A stretch of DNA of 64,000 bases from Planctomycetota bacterium (GTDB lineage Bacteria > Planctomycetota > UBA1135 > GCA-002686595), in assembly GCA_002720975.1 (NCBI GenBank), contig PBIX01000040.1:20862-84861 (forward strand), given 5' to 3'. Below, one piece after another: positions 44,840 to 54,640 of this stretch. The first letter of the stretch is position 1; each line of letters opens with the position of its first letter. Made by a program: the position numbers and the translations under genes. The notes under the pieces are model-generated. The model made no database searches and was not told the origin of the DNA. It worked only from the letters and a program-made list of their open reading frames with translations.

Positions 44840-46615
44840 TTAGTCCCCTTCAGCAAGGGGTACTGAGGGCGAATCGTCACCCAAACCCGCGTGCAGTTGA
44901 GCGCGTACTCCATCCAAGGCTGCGCGTACCTCGGCGGGCCCCTTGGCTTTGATTATCCGCTCGGCAAGATCCTTGGCGGCCGCCAGGGTCGTCTGGCGCA
45001 GAGCGAACCGCAATTCGGGCAGGAAGGTCCGCGAAGCACTCAGGGCGTCATACCCCATCCCCACCAGGGCCACCGCCATGGCGTAGTCCCCGGCCATGTC
45101 GCCGCAGACCGAGCAAGGTATGCCCCCCTCCCTCGCCGTGCGGGCCACGTGCTCCAAGGCCCGCAAGACGGCTGGGTGATAGGGCTCGTACAGAGAGGAA
45201 ACCCGCGGGTTGTCCCGGTCCACGGCCAAGAGGTACTGGGTCAGGTCGTTGGTGCCGACACTGACAAAGTCCACCTCCTCCACGAGCTGGTCCATGATCC
45301 ACACGCTTGAGGGGACCTCGATCATGACGCCCACCTCGATCCGATCCCTCACCTCGTAGCCCTGGTCCACAAGCTGGCCCCGTATCCGATCAAAGATCTG
45401 GTGCACGGTGCGTACTTCATCGAGGGAAGACACCATAGGCAACAACAAGCGCACGGGCCCGTAGGCACTGGCGCGCATCACGGCCCGCAACTGTACTTGC
45501 AGCAGGTCGCGCCACTCCAGGGTCAAACGCAGCCCCCGCCAGCCCAGAGCGGGGTTGGGCTCGGCCGGTGTCTCGAAATAAGGAAGCTGCTTGTCTCCCC
45601 CAATGTCCAAGGTGCGCAAGGTTACGGGGCGCCCTTCGAGTGCGGTCAGCACGCGCCGATAGAGTCGGAACTGCTCCTCTTCGGAAGGGAACTGGGAGCG
45701 CTCCATGTAGAGAAACTCCGTGCGCAGCAAGCCCACTCCATCACAGCTCTCGACCTGAAACCCCTCCAGGTCGAGGATACTCTCCAGGTTGACCTCAACC
45801 CGAACGGCGTGACCATCGGGCGTAATCGCAGGCTCGTGGGCATGGGACTTCAGCTCAAGCTCCCGCGCCTCCCGGCGTTGGCGTTGACCCAGGAAGGCAT
45901 CAACAGCCTTCCCATCGGGCCGCAGGTGAACCGTCCCCAGCGTGCCATCCACGATGACCTGCATGTTCTTCTCCAGGCGTGCGATCAGGTTGGTGAGCCC
46001 CACAACGCAGGGCAACCCCAGCGAGCGCGCAAGGACCGCGCCATGAGAATAGCGGCCACCTGTCTCCGTCACGATCCCGAGGATGCGGTTGCGGGGTAGG
46101 AGTGTGACCACTTCCGGGGTCAACTCGCTCGCCGCCAGAATAACACCGTGGTCCGTTGCACCCAGGGCGTCCTGTTCCCGGCGTAGCAGAACGTTCAGCA
46201 CGATGCGCCAAGGCTCGCTCAGGTCCGCTGCGTACTGCCGCACGCTCTCCCCTTGCATGCCCGCCATGCGCTTCTTCAGGCGGTCGATCAATGCCTGAAC
46301 GGCTCCCTCCACGTTGATGCACTGCTCCCGGATCGTGTCCGTGACGGCCTTCAGGGCCGCAGGGTCCTGAAGGACCATCGCGTGCACGGCGAAGATACCG
46401 GCCTCTCTCTCACCCGCCTCCTCGAGCACCCGCTGGCGCTGGCGGTCCAACTGCTCCTCGGTCAGGGACAGGGCCTCGTGGAGGCGGGCGATCTCACTGC
46501 CCACTTCATCGGGCGGGATGCTCCAAATCGGGACACCCCCCGGGTGGGCGCGCACGATGTGAATGGGGCCCAGGGCGATCCCCGGAGCCACGGCGGTTCC
46601 CTTGATAATGGACAT
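44840..46615 (-). CDS. ptsI: PTS enzyme I (phosphoenolpyruvate-protein phosphotransferase)
   Basis: 591 aa from the ATG at 46615; upstream codons in the open frame do not fit the family. N-terminal HPr-binding helical domain with KGTAVAPGIALGPIHI, phospho-His domain TETGGRYSHGAVLARSLGLP (His 191), and PEP-binding TIM barrel: VGLLRTEFLYMERSQFPSEEEQF, LRTLDIGGDKQLPYF, NPALGWRGLRL, GVMIEVPSS, FVSVGTNDLTQYLLAVDRDN and the active Cys in IPCSVCGDMAGD. It transfers phosphate from PEP to HPr. No HPr or EII gene is in the window, so it may serve a regulatory PTS. Confidence 0.95.
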   Translation of the reverse strand: MSIIKGTAVAPGIALGPIHIVRAHPGGVPIWSIPPDEVGSEIARLHEALSLTEEQLDRQRQRVLEEAGEREAGIFAVHAMVLQDPAALKAVTDTIREQCINVEGAVQALIDRLKKRMAGMQGESVRQYAADLSEPWRIVLNVLLRREQDALGATDHGVILAASELTPEVVTLLPRNRILGIVTETGGRYSHGAVLARSLGLPCVVGLTNLIARLEKNMQVIVDGTLGTVHLRPDGKAVDAFLGQRQRREARELELKSHAHEPAITPDGHAVRVEVNLESILDLEGFQVESCDGVGLLRTEFLYMERSQFPSEEEQFRLYRRVLTALEGRPVTLRTLDIGGDKQLPYFETPAEPNPALGWRGLRLTLEWRDLLQVQLRAVMRASAYGPVRLLLPMVSSLDEVRTVHQIFDRIRGQLVDQGYEVRDRIEVGVMIEVPSSVWIMDQLVEEVDFVSVGTNDLTQYLLAVDRDNPRVSSLYEPYHPAVLRALEHVARTAREGGIPCSVCGDMAGDYAMAVALVGMGYDALSASRTFLPELRFALRQTTLAAAKDLAERIIKAKGPAEVRAALDGVRAQLHAGLGDDSPSVPLAEGD

Positions 46616-46758
46616 GTTCGAGAGGGCGACAGTCACCCCACCCCTATCCTGCCCCCTGGCAGGCCCTGTGAAAAGGAGGCGGCCCTCGGGAATGCCCTCA
46701 AGGGACAGGCGGCAGCATCCGAACAAGCAGGGAGCGCTCCATCGCACCCCGCACACTC

Positions 46759-47289
46759 ATGCTCTCCCACGACTCCCAGTTGGAACCAGCCTCCCTGGCA
46801 TGGCAAGACCTAGAGGCCGCCTGCTCTATTCCTGGTCAAGAAACCGGATGGGTTCATGCACGAGTTCCTGCGGTGTGGATTCCTATCGGGCTCGCCGGGG
46901 TCGTCATGCTCGCCACGATGGTCACCTGGAGTGGATATCGCTCATCCGCTCTACTCACTCTGGCTATCTTCGCGTTTGTGAGTGCGACCCTCCGCGCCCT
47001 CTGGAGCGGAGCCCTCTCCGTTCACGAGGATGGCGACACTACGGAGTTCGACGGTCAACCCACTCCCGGAAACTCCAGCGAGCACTGGGACTTCGAGCTG
47101 CAGCCCGTCCCGAACACGCCTCACGAGCCGGCCGATTCCGAATGCGAGGATGAGGACGAGTTGGTGATCTGGGTGGAGCTTGAAGACGAGGAAGACGAGA
47201 ACGAAGAAAGCGACGGTCTCGAGGAGGAAAACGGAGATCAGGACGGCTCGGGTCCGTGGGAGTGGCCCAACTCTCGGGATGCCAGCTAG
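46759..47289 (+). CDS. Small membrane protein with very acidic C-terminal tail
   Basis: 176 aa, not recognised. Two neighbouring membrane helices (VWIPIGLAGVVMLATMVTW, ALLTLAIFAFVSATLRALW; about 39-81) are followed by a tail of some 90 residues that is extremely rich in Glu and Asp (EDEDELVIWVELEDEEDENE). It lies between the divergent ptsI start and the convergent tex stop. The composition of the tail supports a real but fast-evolving gene. Confidence 0.55.
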   Translation: MLSHDSQLEPASLAWQDLEAACSIPGQETGWVHARVPAVWIPIGLAGVVMLATMVTWSGYRSSALLTLAIFAFVSATLRALWSGALSVHEDGDTTEFDGQPTPGNSSEHWDFELQPVPNTPHEPADSECEDEDELVIWVELEDEEDENEESDGLEEENGDQDGSGPWEWPNSRDAS

Positions 47290-47326
47290 GACCACCCGGT
47301 CCTGAGTCCGACCGACGCTGCGCCAG

Positions 47327-50320
47327 CTACGAGTCCTTCTCTGAAGCAGGTTCTGAGGCAGGCTGAGGATCGCCCTTCTCTTCTGCCTTCTTGCTGGCCT
47401 TCTTCTTGGTTGCCTTCTTCTTCGTGGCCTTCTTCTTCGTGGCCTTCTTCTTCGTGGCCTTCTTCTTCGTGGCCTTCTTCTTGGTGGCCTTCTTCTTGGC
47501 GGACGGATCGGCTTGAACCTCTCCCTGCTCACCCGCGTCACTGCCGAAGAACGACGCGAAGGGGTTGTAGGAGGCACCCTCGGAAGAGGACTTGTTCAAT
47601 CGATCAAGATCTGCGCGATCCTCCCGGGTCAAACGCTCGGGACGACCCTTGCGATCCCCGCGTCCTGCACCGCCGGGCCCCCCGGGGCGACGACTGCGCC
47701 CGCCACCGAGCAACTCACCACGGCGCGGAGGGCCAGAGGGCTTGTCCCGCCCACCGCGACCTTTGCCACGAGAATCCTGGCCCTCACGGCGGGAACCGCC
47801 TCCGCCCCCGGAGCGACCACCTCCCCTGGGCTTGGCGCCCGGAGCAGGAACGCCCTTCAGGGTAAGGGCCAGCTTCTTGCCGCTGGCGTCCTTGATCTTG
47901 GCCCGCACAACCTGCCCGATGCTGATCAGCTCACGCGCATCACGCACGTAGCGGTCCGACAGGTCCGAGACATGAATGATGGCCTCCTGAGCCAGCCCCA
48001 AGTCCACGAAGGCGGCGAAACCGGTCACGCTGGTGACAATCCCATCCACGACCCGGCCTTGGGTCAAGCGCAGGGGGTCGGTGTCGAGAGCAAGCAACTC
48101 GGGTTTGGACAGTTGACGGCGTGGGTCCCGGCCCGGATAGGTCAACTCCCGCATGAGGTCTCGCCAGGTCTCCTCGTCCACCTCAAACGCTGAGCGACGC
48201 AGCCCCTTGGTAGCTCCGGGCTTACCGAGAGCCTCGACCCCACTGCTCTCAAGCATCTTGTCCACAAGCGGGTACTGCTCGGGGTGCAGGCCCGTGCGGT
48301 CACGGGCATCGGCAGCGCCGGCAATCCGCAGGAATGCCACGGCGTTGGTCCACTGGGCTTCCGTCAGCAGGCCCGGCTCGCGCAAGGCTTCTCGGGACTC
48401 GAAGGGCGCCGCAGCACGGCGCTCGATGAGCTTGTCGGCCGCGTCCTTGTCCAAGCCCGGAACCCGAGCCAGCATCGTCTTCGAGGCGCGATTCACATCG
48501 CAGCCGATGTACGCTACTGCGGCTGCGATAGTCTCGTTGAGCACGCGGCGGGCATTGGCCTTGCTGACCAGCCCCAGCTCATACCCAAGCCCCAAGTGGC
48601 GCGCGTCCACCTTGAGCAACTCCGCCATGGGATCTTGCAGGCGACGGGCCAGGCTGACGGCGGCGCGATGGGGAACCTTGTAGTCGGCGAGTTCCTCCCG
48701 GGCCAGGCTCGAACTGGCGTAGCTTGAGAGACCGCCCTCATTGACCAGGGTCACGATCACATCCGACCCTGCCGCCAGTAAGGCGGCACGTACGCGCAAG
48801 ACGCTGGCACGCGGGCCCTTACCGCTGGCCACGGCTACGGCGGCGCTGCCGTGCTCCACAAGAAGAGGGGCCAACTCCGCGCCGAGGGCAGCGGCGTCCT
48901 TCTCCCCCACCTCCAGGACAGCCTGTGCCAACGGAGTCCCGCTGGCATCGACAAAGGCCAGATTCCAATCACCCTTGGCACTGACGTCCATGCCACAAAC
49001 GGCGCGAGCTCCAAGCATGGGAGTCAGGAGGACCTGACGCAGATGGTTGCTCAGGAAACGCAGGGACTCCCCATCGGCGCGCTCCTTCAACTCCAGGCGC
49101 ACGTCCTCTTCCACGGCCGGCAAGAGACGCATTCTCAGGGCTTGCAGACAGACCGCATCGAGCAAGGGAGAGAGCGCAGGATGAGTGTGGCGCCCGAGCG
49201 CTCGGCGCATCTTTGGAACGGCCAGCTTCGGATCCAGGTCCAGGACCGTGGTGAGCACGCGCTCCTTCTGGGCCTGTCGGAGGGCCAGCAATCGCCCACC
49301 TTGAAGCTGGGAGATGGGCCGGGACAGGTTGATCAGGGCCTTGTGTCGGCCGACTTTGGAGGAACCAACCAGCAGCTTGACCGTCAAGACACCCTGCTTG
49401 CGAAGCATACGGCGAATGGTGGTCCGCAGCTGAGCATTACGACCCAAGCGGTCGGAGAGGATCCGGATGGCGCCCGCGATGGCCTCCTCTTCGGTGTGAA
49501 CACCACGGTCGGGATTGACGAAGGGGGCGCAGGCGTTCACCAGCTCGGGGGTGATGACTACGTCCTCTTCCAGACCCGCGAGGTGCGCAGTGGGAGCGGT
49601 GGGAGCGGATTCGGAAAGGACCGGCTCCTCATTCGAGACCTCACCAGCGGTAGCGGGCTCGACCGGCTCCGGTGCAGCTTCGGGCTCGGCAGTCGCTTCG
49701 GGCTCGGCAGTCGCTTCGGGCTCGGCAGTCGCTTCGGGCTCGGCGGGGTCATCGGACTCCGTCGCGCCATCGGTCTCAGCTACCTCATCAGGGGCCGCCG
49801 TTTCCTCTACACCTTCGCCTTCACCAGTGGCTGTCTCGACCTCCTCCGGCTCGGATGGAGTCTCCCCCTTCGACTCATCGGATCCAGCACTCGTCTCCTC
49901 TGCTTTGCGTTGATCCCGAGGAACCGGAGCGATCAATCGCTCCGCCAACGGGCCGAGCCCACGATCAAGGGCCAGCTGTACTTCGGGTTCAGGTCGTCGG
50001 TGGGGAACGAAGAGGTCCTCCAACTCAAACCGCTCGACACATGACTGGATCGACTCAAGCACCTTCTTGTCGGTGACACCCGCCTGCTCCACGCCACGCT
50101 CAATGGTCCCCCGCCTGCGACCGAGTTCGTCGAGCTCGTCGCGGCGGCGCACAAGCTTGCTTACGTCAAAGGCCGTCAATCCGCCGGTCGCCGCTCTTCG
50201 GAATCGGCCGATGAACGGAGCCTCAAGGCCAGCGTCGACCATTTCGAGGGTGGCCTGTACAAGGGGGGCCTCGATGGAGAACTCCTTGCCCAGGGTCTTC
50301 AGGATGAGAGTGTCAGTCAC
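47327..50320 (-). CDS. tex: Tex-family RNA-binding transcription accessory protein with extended acidic insert and Lys-rich tail
   Basis: 997 aa; typical Tex is about 770-780. The core order is kept: N-terminal helical part (FIGRFRRAATGGLTAFDVSKLVRRRDEL), YqgF-like domain (RAVCGMDVSAKGDWNLAFVD, SLARRLQDPMAELLKVDARHLGLG), helix-hairpin-helix (LARVPGLDKDAADKLIERRAAAPF), and S1 domain (GRVVDGIVTSVTGFAAFVDLG, EAIIHVSDLS). About 130 residues rich in Glu, Pro, Ala and Thr are inserted after residue 135. The C-terminus adds a Gly/Arg-rich region and then repeats of KKKAT. The added basic tail may strengthen RNA or DNA binding. Confidence 0.9.
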   Translation of the reverse strand: MTDTLILKTLGKEFSIEAPLVQATLEMVDAGLEAPFIGRFRRAATGGLTAFDVSKLVRRRDELDELGRRRGTIERGVEQAGVTDKKVLESIQSCVERFELEDLFVPHRRPEPEVQLALDRGLGPLAERLIAPVPRDQRKAEETSAGSDESKGETPSEPEEVETATGEGEGVEETAAPDEVAETDGATESDDPAEPEATAEPEATAEPEATAEPEAAPEPVEPATAGEVSNEEPVLSESAPTAPTAHLAGLEEDVVITPELVNACAPFVNPDRGVHTEEEAIAGAIRILSDRLGRNAQLRTTIRRMLRKQGVLTVKLLVGSSKVGRHKALINLSRPISQLQGGRLLALRQAQKERVLTTVLDLDPKLAVPKMRRALGRHTHPALSPLLDAVCLQALRMRLLPAVEEDVRLELKERADGESLRFLSNHLRQVLLTPMLGARAVCGMDVSAKGDWNLAFVDASGTPLAQAVLEVGEKDAAALGAELAPLLVEHGSAAVAVASGKGPRASVLRVRAALLAAGSDVIVTLVNEGGLSSYASSSLAREELADYKVPHRAAVSLARRLQDPMAELLKVDARHLGLGYELGLVSKANARRVLNETIAAAVAYIGCDVNRASKTMLARVPGLDKDAADKLIERRAAAPFESREALREPGLLTEAQWTNAVAFLRIAGAADARDRTGLHPEQYPLVDKMLESSGVEALGKPGATKGLRRSAFEVDEETWRDLMRELTYPGRDPRRQLSKPELLALDTDPLRLTQGRVVDGIVTSVTGFAAFVDLGLAQEAIIHVSDLSDRYVRDARELISIGQVVRAKIKDASGKKLALTLKGVPAPGAKPRGGGRSGGGGGSRREGQDSRGKGRGGRDKPSGPPRRGELLGGGRSRRPGGPGGAGRGDRKGRPERLTREDRADLDRLNKSSSEGASYNPFASFFGSDAGEQGEVQADPSAKKKATKKKATKKKATKKKATKKKATKKKATKKKASKKAEEKGDPQPASEPASEKDS
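47395..47502. repeat. 15-bp coding minisatellite in tex
   Basis: About seven near-identical 15-bp units (plus-strand TTCTTCGTGGCCTTC) encode the Lys-Lys-Ala-Thr-Lys repeats at the C-terminus of Tex. Copy number could vary between strains by slippage. Confidence 0.85.
49677..49744. repeat. 18-bp coding repeat in tex acidic insert
   Basis: Three exact copies plus a partial copy of GCTTCGGGCTCGGCAGTC, encoding Glu-Ala-Thr-Ala-Glu-Pro units of the acidic insert. Confidence 0.85.
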
Positions 50321-50465
50321 GGGATCAGTCGGTCAAGGTCGTTGGGAGTCGGACACTGCTGGAGGCCCGGTGTGTTGAGCCAGAGCAAAATAGCCTACAC
50401 GGGACTTGGGTTTTCAGGGGAGGAAGGGGGGAGGGATTGAGGTATGAGGATCAGCTTAGATGTTC

Positions 50466-51032
50466 CTAGATTCCCACGGCCTTGGCCAGAGCCTGACCGA
50501 ATCGCATCCCGGCGCTCTCATCCAAGGCCGTCACCGTGTTTCCGCGGCAGCTCTCAACCTGGCGGCCTGTGTACTTGGCACCAGCGGCTCGCGCCACGTC
50601 CTGTGCTCCGTCACCAGTGACCTTGAGCCCTTTCAAAACCCCAGCCTCAGCGAGCACACTCAGTCCGTTCCCCCATGCAGCAATCAGCTTGCCCTCCTGA
50701 GCCGCATGACGCACAAGGCCCAGCACATCCTCGTCCCGGGCCAAAGGGTGCTCACCTTCGCAGCCAGCCACCAGGATGCCTGCGTAGTCGTCGATGCGCG
50801 CATCGGCCAGCGCACCGTCCACAGTAAACTCGTCTTGTAGACGGCCCGTGATGATTGAACTGGGAGCAACGGTAGTGGTGCCCACGTGAATCGCATGCAA
50901 CGACGACCGCGCGTAGCGCAGTATCTGCTCGCCCGCTCCTTCACTGGGAAGGACAACCAGGACCCGACTCTGGTGCCGCTGAATGACCAGACCGTCCTCG
51001 TCCATCTCCGGCTCGCTGTTTTCATCTGTCAT
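50466..51032 (-). CDS. DJ-1/PfpI-like protein lacking the nucleophile Cys
   Basis: 188 aa from the ATG at 51032. DJ-1/PfpI (class I glutamine amidotransferase-like) fold: VLVVLPSEGAGEQILRYARSSLHA, then TVDGALADARIDDYAGILVAGCEGEHPLARDEDVLGLVRHAAQEGKL. At the nucleophile elbow, normally A(I/A)CHGPxxLAxAGLLKG, the sequence is AAWGNGLSVLAEAGVLKG; the Cys-His pair is missing. The C-terminus (KYTGRQVESCRGNTVTALDE) follows the family. It is likely a non-catalytic or altered member. It starts 83 nt after the beta-propeller gene on the same strand. Confidence 0.75.
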   Translation of the reverse strand: MTDENSEPEMDEDGLVIQRHQSRVLVVLPSEGAGEQILRYARSSLHAIHVGTTTVAPSSIITGRLQDEFTVDGALADARIDDYAGILVAGCEGEHPLARDEDVLGLVRHAAQEGKLIAAWGNGLSVLAEAGVLKGLKVTGDGAQDVARAAGAKYTGRQVESCRGNTVTALDESAGMRFGQALAKAVGI

Positions 51033-51115
51033 GGTGGCACGAATTGTCCGGCTCAAAGTCGTTTCGTCAAGCGCAGGTAGCCCTAACGTCCAATACAAGT
51101 GGGGCAGGACCGAAA

Positions 51116-52156
51116 TCAAGCGGGCAATTCAAACAGGGAAACCCTTGTCTCCTCGGCGAGAAGCCCCGCACCGGCCGCAACGGTCCAACTGATCTTCATA
51201 TCCAGGCCCGGAACCGTCCAGTCACCCAGGGGTCTTCCGGACAGCGCGTCCAGGGCTTCGAGTAACGCTCCACGCTCCACATACAGCTTGCCATTATCCG
51301 AGGAGACGCTCACCTCGGGGATATCCCCCACCGGTGCCGTCTCCAGAATCCGAAACCACTGCGGCGAGCCTCCGGATGATCCGTCCTCGCGGAGGGCCAG
51401 CATGGAGAGCGTGTCGCGGTTGCCCCCTCCGGGGTGATCGCCTAGGGCGACGGCGTACTCGCCCATGCGCTCCGGTCCGATCACGCTCTCGATCTGTTCT
51501 GTGAAGACGGTGACCAAACCGCCCGTGGCGCACAGGCCATGAATGGTAGGGAGGCACGGACGCAACAGGTAGCCAACATACTCACCCGTGCTCGCATTCA
51601 AGATGATCACGCCTTGCGGATCATCGCTGCCTGCACCGCCGCTGACCTGGGTGACACTCACGTAAACACAGTCCCCGCTGCGGGCCAACCCGTGGTAGCG
51701 CTCTCCCTCGCGAGCGTACTCCCACGTCTCATTCAAGCTCAGCGAATCAAGCGCGAACACACGCTGGGCCGAGGCGCAGTGACACACGTCACGGGCCACG
51801 ATGGATTCGTCAAAGGAGGGAATGTCGCTGCCCTCAAGAAGCTCGCCGTCTTCCAAAGACATGCGCACCATACGGTGCCCATGGGTACTCGGCCCCAGGA
51901 CGAGTGCTTGACCCAGAGCACCGAAACCCGCGGCGAACCCACGCCCGTAGCCAACCTCACAGGGTGCAATCCACTGGGGCTCACCACTGTTGCGATCCAG
52001 CGCCGCCAACTTCCCTGGAATCACGTCATCGAGCCACTTCCCACCCGCAGGAGGGTCAAAGCCGTGGACAAGCACCGGCCCCTCGGGACCGAAGGCTATC
52101 CCGCTCACTTCAGTATCGAGCTCGCGGCTCCATCGTCTTCGTGCGGTGCTGGTCAT
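51116..52156 (-). CDS. PQQ-like beta-propeller protein, cytosolic
   Basis: 346 aa from the ATG at 52156; no signal peptide from that start. Recurring blades carry Asp/Gly-rich turns and WD-like strands: GKLAALDRNSGEPQWIAP, RVFALDSLSLNETWEYA, GVIILNASTGEYVGYLL and LLEALDALSGRPLGDW. This is the pattern of PQQ-type propellers used as outer-membrane scaffold (BamB) or binding modules. Enzyme motifs are absent. It is probably co-transcribed with the DJ-1-like gene downstream. Confidence 0.65.
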   Translation of the reverse strand: MTSTARRRWSRELDTEVSGIAFGPEGPVLVHGFDPPAGGKWLDDVIPGKLAALDRNSGEPQWIAPCEVGYGRGFAAGFGALGQALVLGPSTHGHRMVRMSLEDGELLEGSDIPSFDESIVARDVCHCASAQRVFALDSLSLNETWEYAREGERYHGLARSGDCVYVSVTQVSGGAGSDDPQGVIILNASTGEYVGYLLRPCLPTIHGLCATGGLVTVFTEQIESVIGPERMGEYAVALGDHPGGGNRDTLSMLALREDGSSGGSPQWFRILETAPVGDIPEVSVSSDNGKLYVERGALLEALDALSGRPLGDWTVPGLDMKISWTVAAGAGLLAEETRVSLFELPA

Positions 52157-52206
52157 GCAGCCATCGTACCCTGCATGGGTACACGCGCGGTCCAAACAGT
52201 CATCCA

Positions 52207-52251
52207 AAAAACAAAGCTGACCCGAGGCCCTTGAGAGCCGCGGGTCAGCTT
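52207..52251 (-). terminator. Rho-independent terminator of fusA
   Basis: A perfect 11-bp stem (AAGCTGACCCG / CGGGTCAGCTT, arms 52214-52224 and 52241-52251) begins 26 nt after the fusA stop. On the minus strand it is followed by TTGTTTTTTGG, a proper T-rich tract. It is the clearest terminator in the window. Confidence 0.88.
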
Positions 52252-52277
52252 GACCGACTTGTGGAGAGAAGAGAGGC

Positions 52278-54392
52278 TTAGCTCTTCTCTTCCATCATCT
52301 TCTCCGCGATCCCGCGCGGAACGTCGCGGTATTCGGCGAGTTCCATCGAGTACTGGCCACGGCCTTGGGTCGCACCGCGGAGAGCCGAGGAGTAAGCGAA
52401 CATCTCAGCGATGGGAACCATGGAGCGCACGACGCGCAGGTCCCCCTGGGAGTCCACCTCGCTGACTTCACCGCGGCGTGAGTTCAAATCGCCCACGACG
52501 GCCCCCAAGTAGTCTTCGGGGACAGTGACCTCTACCTTCATGAAGGGCTCAAGGAGGGTTGTGTTGCCCTCGGCCGCCTGCCGGAAAGCGAGGACACCTG
52601 CGGCCTTGAAGGCCATCTCGCTGGAGTCCACGTCGTGGGACTTGCCGTCCACCAGGGTGGCTCGGCAGTCCACGAAGGGAATCCCCTCACGCCCACCGGA
52701 CTTGAAGAACTCGGTCAGGCCCGCCCCCACGCTGGGAATGTACTCGCGCGGGACGTTGCCGCCCTTGATCTTGTCCACGAACTCGAAGCCGGAATCCTCG
52801 ACACCCGCCCTGGTCTCAAACTGGACCTTGGCCACGGCGTACTGGCCCGAACCACCCGACTGACGGATGTAGCGCGCTTCGGTCTCGACGTTCTTGGAGA
52901 GCCGCTGCTTGAAAGCCACCTTGGGGCGGCCGGTCTGCACGCCGCACTTGTAGTCGCGCTCAATACGGTTGATCACGACCTCGAGGTGCAACTCGCCCAT
53001 GCCGGAGATCACCAGCTGGCCAGTTTCTTCGTTGGTCTGAGCCCGAAAGGTCGGATCCTCACGCATCATGCGGCCGATGATCTCGGAGAGCTTGTCGCGG
53101 TCCTTGTTCTCCTTGGGCTCCACGGCCATGGAGATGACCGAGTCCGGGAAGGTCATCTTGACCAGACAGATGGGGTGATCCTGGTGACAGAGCGTGTCAC
53201 CGGTGACAGTATTCTTGAGGCCGATCACGGCGGCAATGTCACCAGCCGGGACCGCGTCGCAGGCTTCGCGCTTGTCGGCGTGCATGCGCACCAGGCGTCC
53301 GATGCGCTCGGTCTTGCCGGTACGCGGGTTGAGCAACTTGGCGCCCTTCTCAAGCACGCCCGAGTAGACGCGCACGAAGGTCAGGTCTCCCGTGGGCTCG
53401 GCCACGGTCTTGAAGGCCATCGCGCTGACGGGGCTCTCCGTGGTCGGCTTGAGGATCACCGGCTCATCGGTGTCGGGGTTTACTCCCTGGATATCCGCGA
53501 TCTCGGCGGGGGAGGGCAGAAGGTCAAGGACCGCGTCCAGAACGAAACGCACGCCCTTGTTCTTGAGAGCCGAACCGGCGAGGACCGGTGTACAGGCCAA
53601 GCTGCAAGTGGCCTTGCGCAGGGCTCGCAGCAGCATGTCCTCGGGGATCACCGCATCGTCGACGAACAGGTCGAGGAGCTCCTCGTCGTTTTCCGCCGCA
53701 GCCTCAAGCAAGTCGTGGCGGTAGGCCTCGGCTGCTTCCAGGTGCTCGGCGGGAATCTCCTGCTCGTAATAGTCCCGGCCGTCGCCCTCGTCGACCCAAC
53801 TGATGTACTTCATGCGGATGAGATCCACAAAACCCGCGTAGTCCTTCTCCGTGCCCACGGGCATCTGCAGCGGAACGGGATTGGCTCCCAGGCGGTCGCG
53901 GATGGTGGACACAGCCCGGTCGAAGTCCGCGCCGATCTTGTCCATCTTGTTGATGAAGCAGATGCGCGGCACCTTGTAGCGATCGGCCTGACGCCAGACC
54001 GTTTCGGACTGGGCCTCGACACCGTTCTTGGCATCAAACACGGCTACCGCCCCGTCGAGTACGCGCAGAGAGCGCTCCACCTCGGCCGTAAAGTCCACGT
54101 GCCCGGGAGTGTCGATGATGTTGATCTCGTGACCATTCCACTCAGCGGTTGTTGCCGCTGATTGGATGGTGATCCCGCGCTTTTGCTCTTCCTCAAGGAA
54201 GTCCATGGTCGCAGCACCATCGTGCACCTCACCCATGCGGTGCAGCTTCTGGGCCAGGTACAGAACCCGCTCGGTCACGGTGGTCTTGCCCGCGTCGATG
54301 TGGGCCATGATCCCGATGTTGCGGCGGAACAGTGGATTGCCCGCTTGGACCTTCTGGGTTCTGGGGGAGTCGCTCTTGAGGACAGCTGTCAT
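52278..54392 (-). CDS. fusA: Translation elongation factor G, mitochondrial-like type
   Basis: 704 aa from the ATG at 54392. GTPase motifs: AHIDAGKTT (30-38), [11 protein letters not shown] switch [10 protein letters not shown] and NKMD. Domains II-V follow, with [31 protein letters not shown] and the C-terminal [24 protein letters not shown]. It moves tRNA and mRNA through the ribosome. The form RGITIQSA, not RGITITSA, and the general look resemble mitochondrial EFG1 and the spirochaete/planctomycete spdEFG1, in which translocation and recycling are split between two factors. It is transcribed alone: no S7, S12 or EF-Tu genes are adjacent. Confidence 0.95.
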   Translation of the reverse strand: MTAVLKSDSPRTQKVQAGNPLFRRNIGIMAHIDAGKTTVTERVLYLAQKLHRMGEVHDGAATMDFLEEEQKRGITIQSAATTAEWNGHEINIIDTPGHVDFTAEVERSLRVLDGAVAVFDAKNGVEAQSETVWRQADRYKVPRICFINKMDKIGADFDRAVSTIRDRLGANPVPLQMPVGTEKDYAGFVDLIRMKYISWVDEGDGRDYYEQEIPAEHLEAAEAYRHDLLEAAAENDEELLDLFVDDAVIPEDMLLRALRKATCSLACTPVLAGSALKNKGVRFVLDAVLDLLPSPAEIADIQGVNPDTDEPVILKPTTESPVSAMAFKTVAEPTGDLTFVRVYSGVLEKGAKLLNPRTGKTERIGRLVRMHADKREACDAVPAGDIAAVIGLKNTVTGDTLCHQDHPICLVKMTFPDSVISMAVEPKENKDRDKLSEIIGRMMREDPTFRAQTNEETGQLVISGMGELHLEVVINRIERDYKCGVQTGRPKVAFKQRLSKNVETEARYIRQSGGSGQYAVAKVQFETRAGVEDSGFEFVDKIKGGNVPREYIPSVGAGLTEFFKSGGREGIPFVDCRATLVDGKSHDVDSSEMAFKAAGVLAFRQAAEGNTTLLEPFMKVEVTVPEDYLGAVVGDLNSRRGEVSEVDSQGDLRVVRSMVPIAEMFAYSSALRGATQGRGQYSMELAEYRDVPRGIAEKMMEEKS

Positions 54393-54558
54393 GGTGACGG
54401 GTGAGGATTGATCCGGCACAGCCGGGAAGGGGCAGCCTCAGCCCCAGGGTAGAAATGAACAGGAGGGTGAAAGGGGCGCGCTCGGGGATACAACTTCCCC
54501 CCAACACAGGCCCGATTCCCTCGAGAAGACGGTTCTCGATCGGATTTGGAAGGCAAAT

Positions 54559-54586
54559 AGGGTAGCGATCCGAGGGTGCGCGTCAA
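54559..54586 (-). promoter_or_regulatory. Candidate sigma-70-type promoter for fusA
   Basis: On the minus strand TTGACG (54586-54581), 16 nt spacer, then TACCCT (54564-54559), about 165 nt upstream of the fusA ATG. The -35 is good, the -10 moderate. The long leader could hold regulation. Confidence 0.4.
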
Positions 54587-54640
54587 CCCGACCAGGGCCC
54601 CCACGGGCCTTTGCGTCCCATTATTGGGAGCAGTTAACGG

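Noticed and set aside
47395..47502. Possible CRISPR-like array of short repeats
   Set aside because: The units are 15 bp, contiguous and without spacers, and encode Lys/Ala/Thr repeats in frame with tex.
52635..54161. A 508-codon plus-strand open frame inside fusA
   Set aside because: It is antisense to elongation factor G, with no family features; such mirror frames are common in GC-rich genes.
54393..54640. A tRNA gene or attenuator in the fusA leader
   Set aside because: I looked for a cloverleaf and a T-loop consensus and found none. Small inverted repeats there (for example around CTCGAGAAGACGGTTCTCGA) do not form a convincing attenuator.
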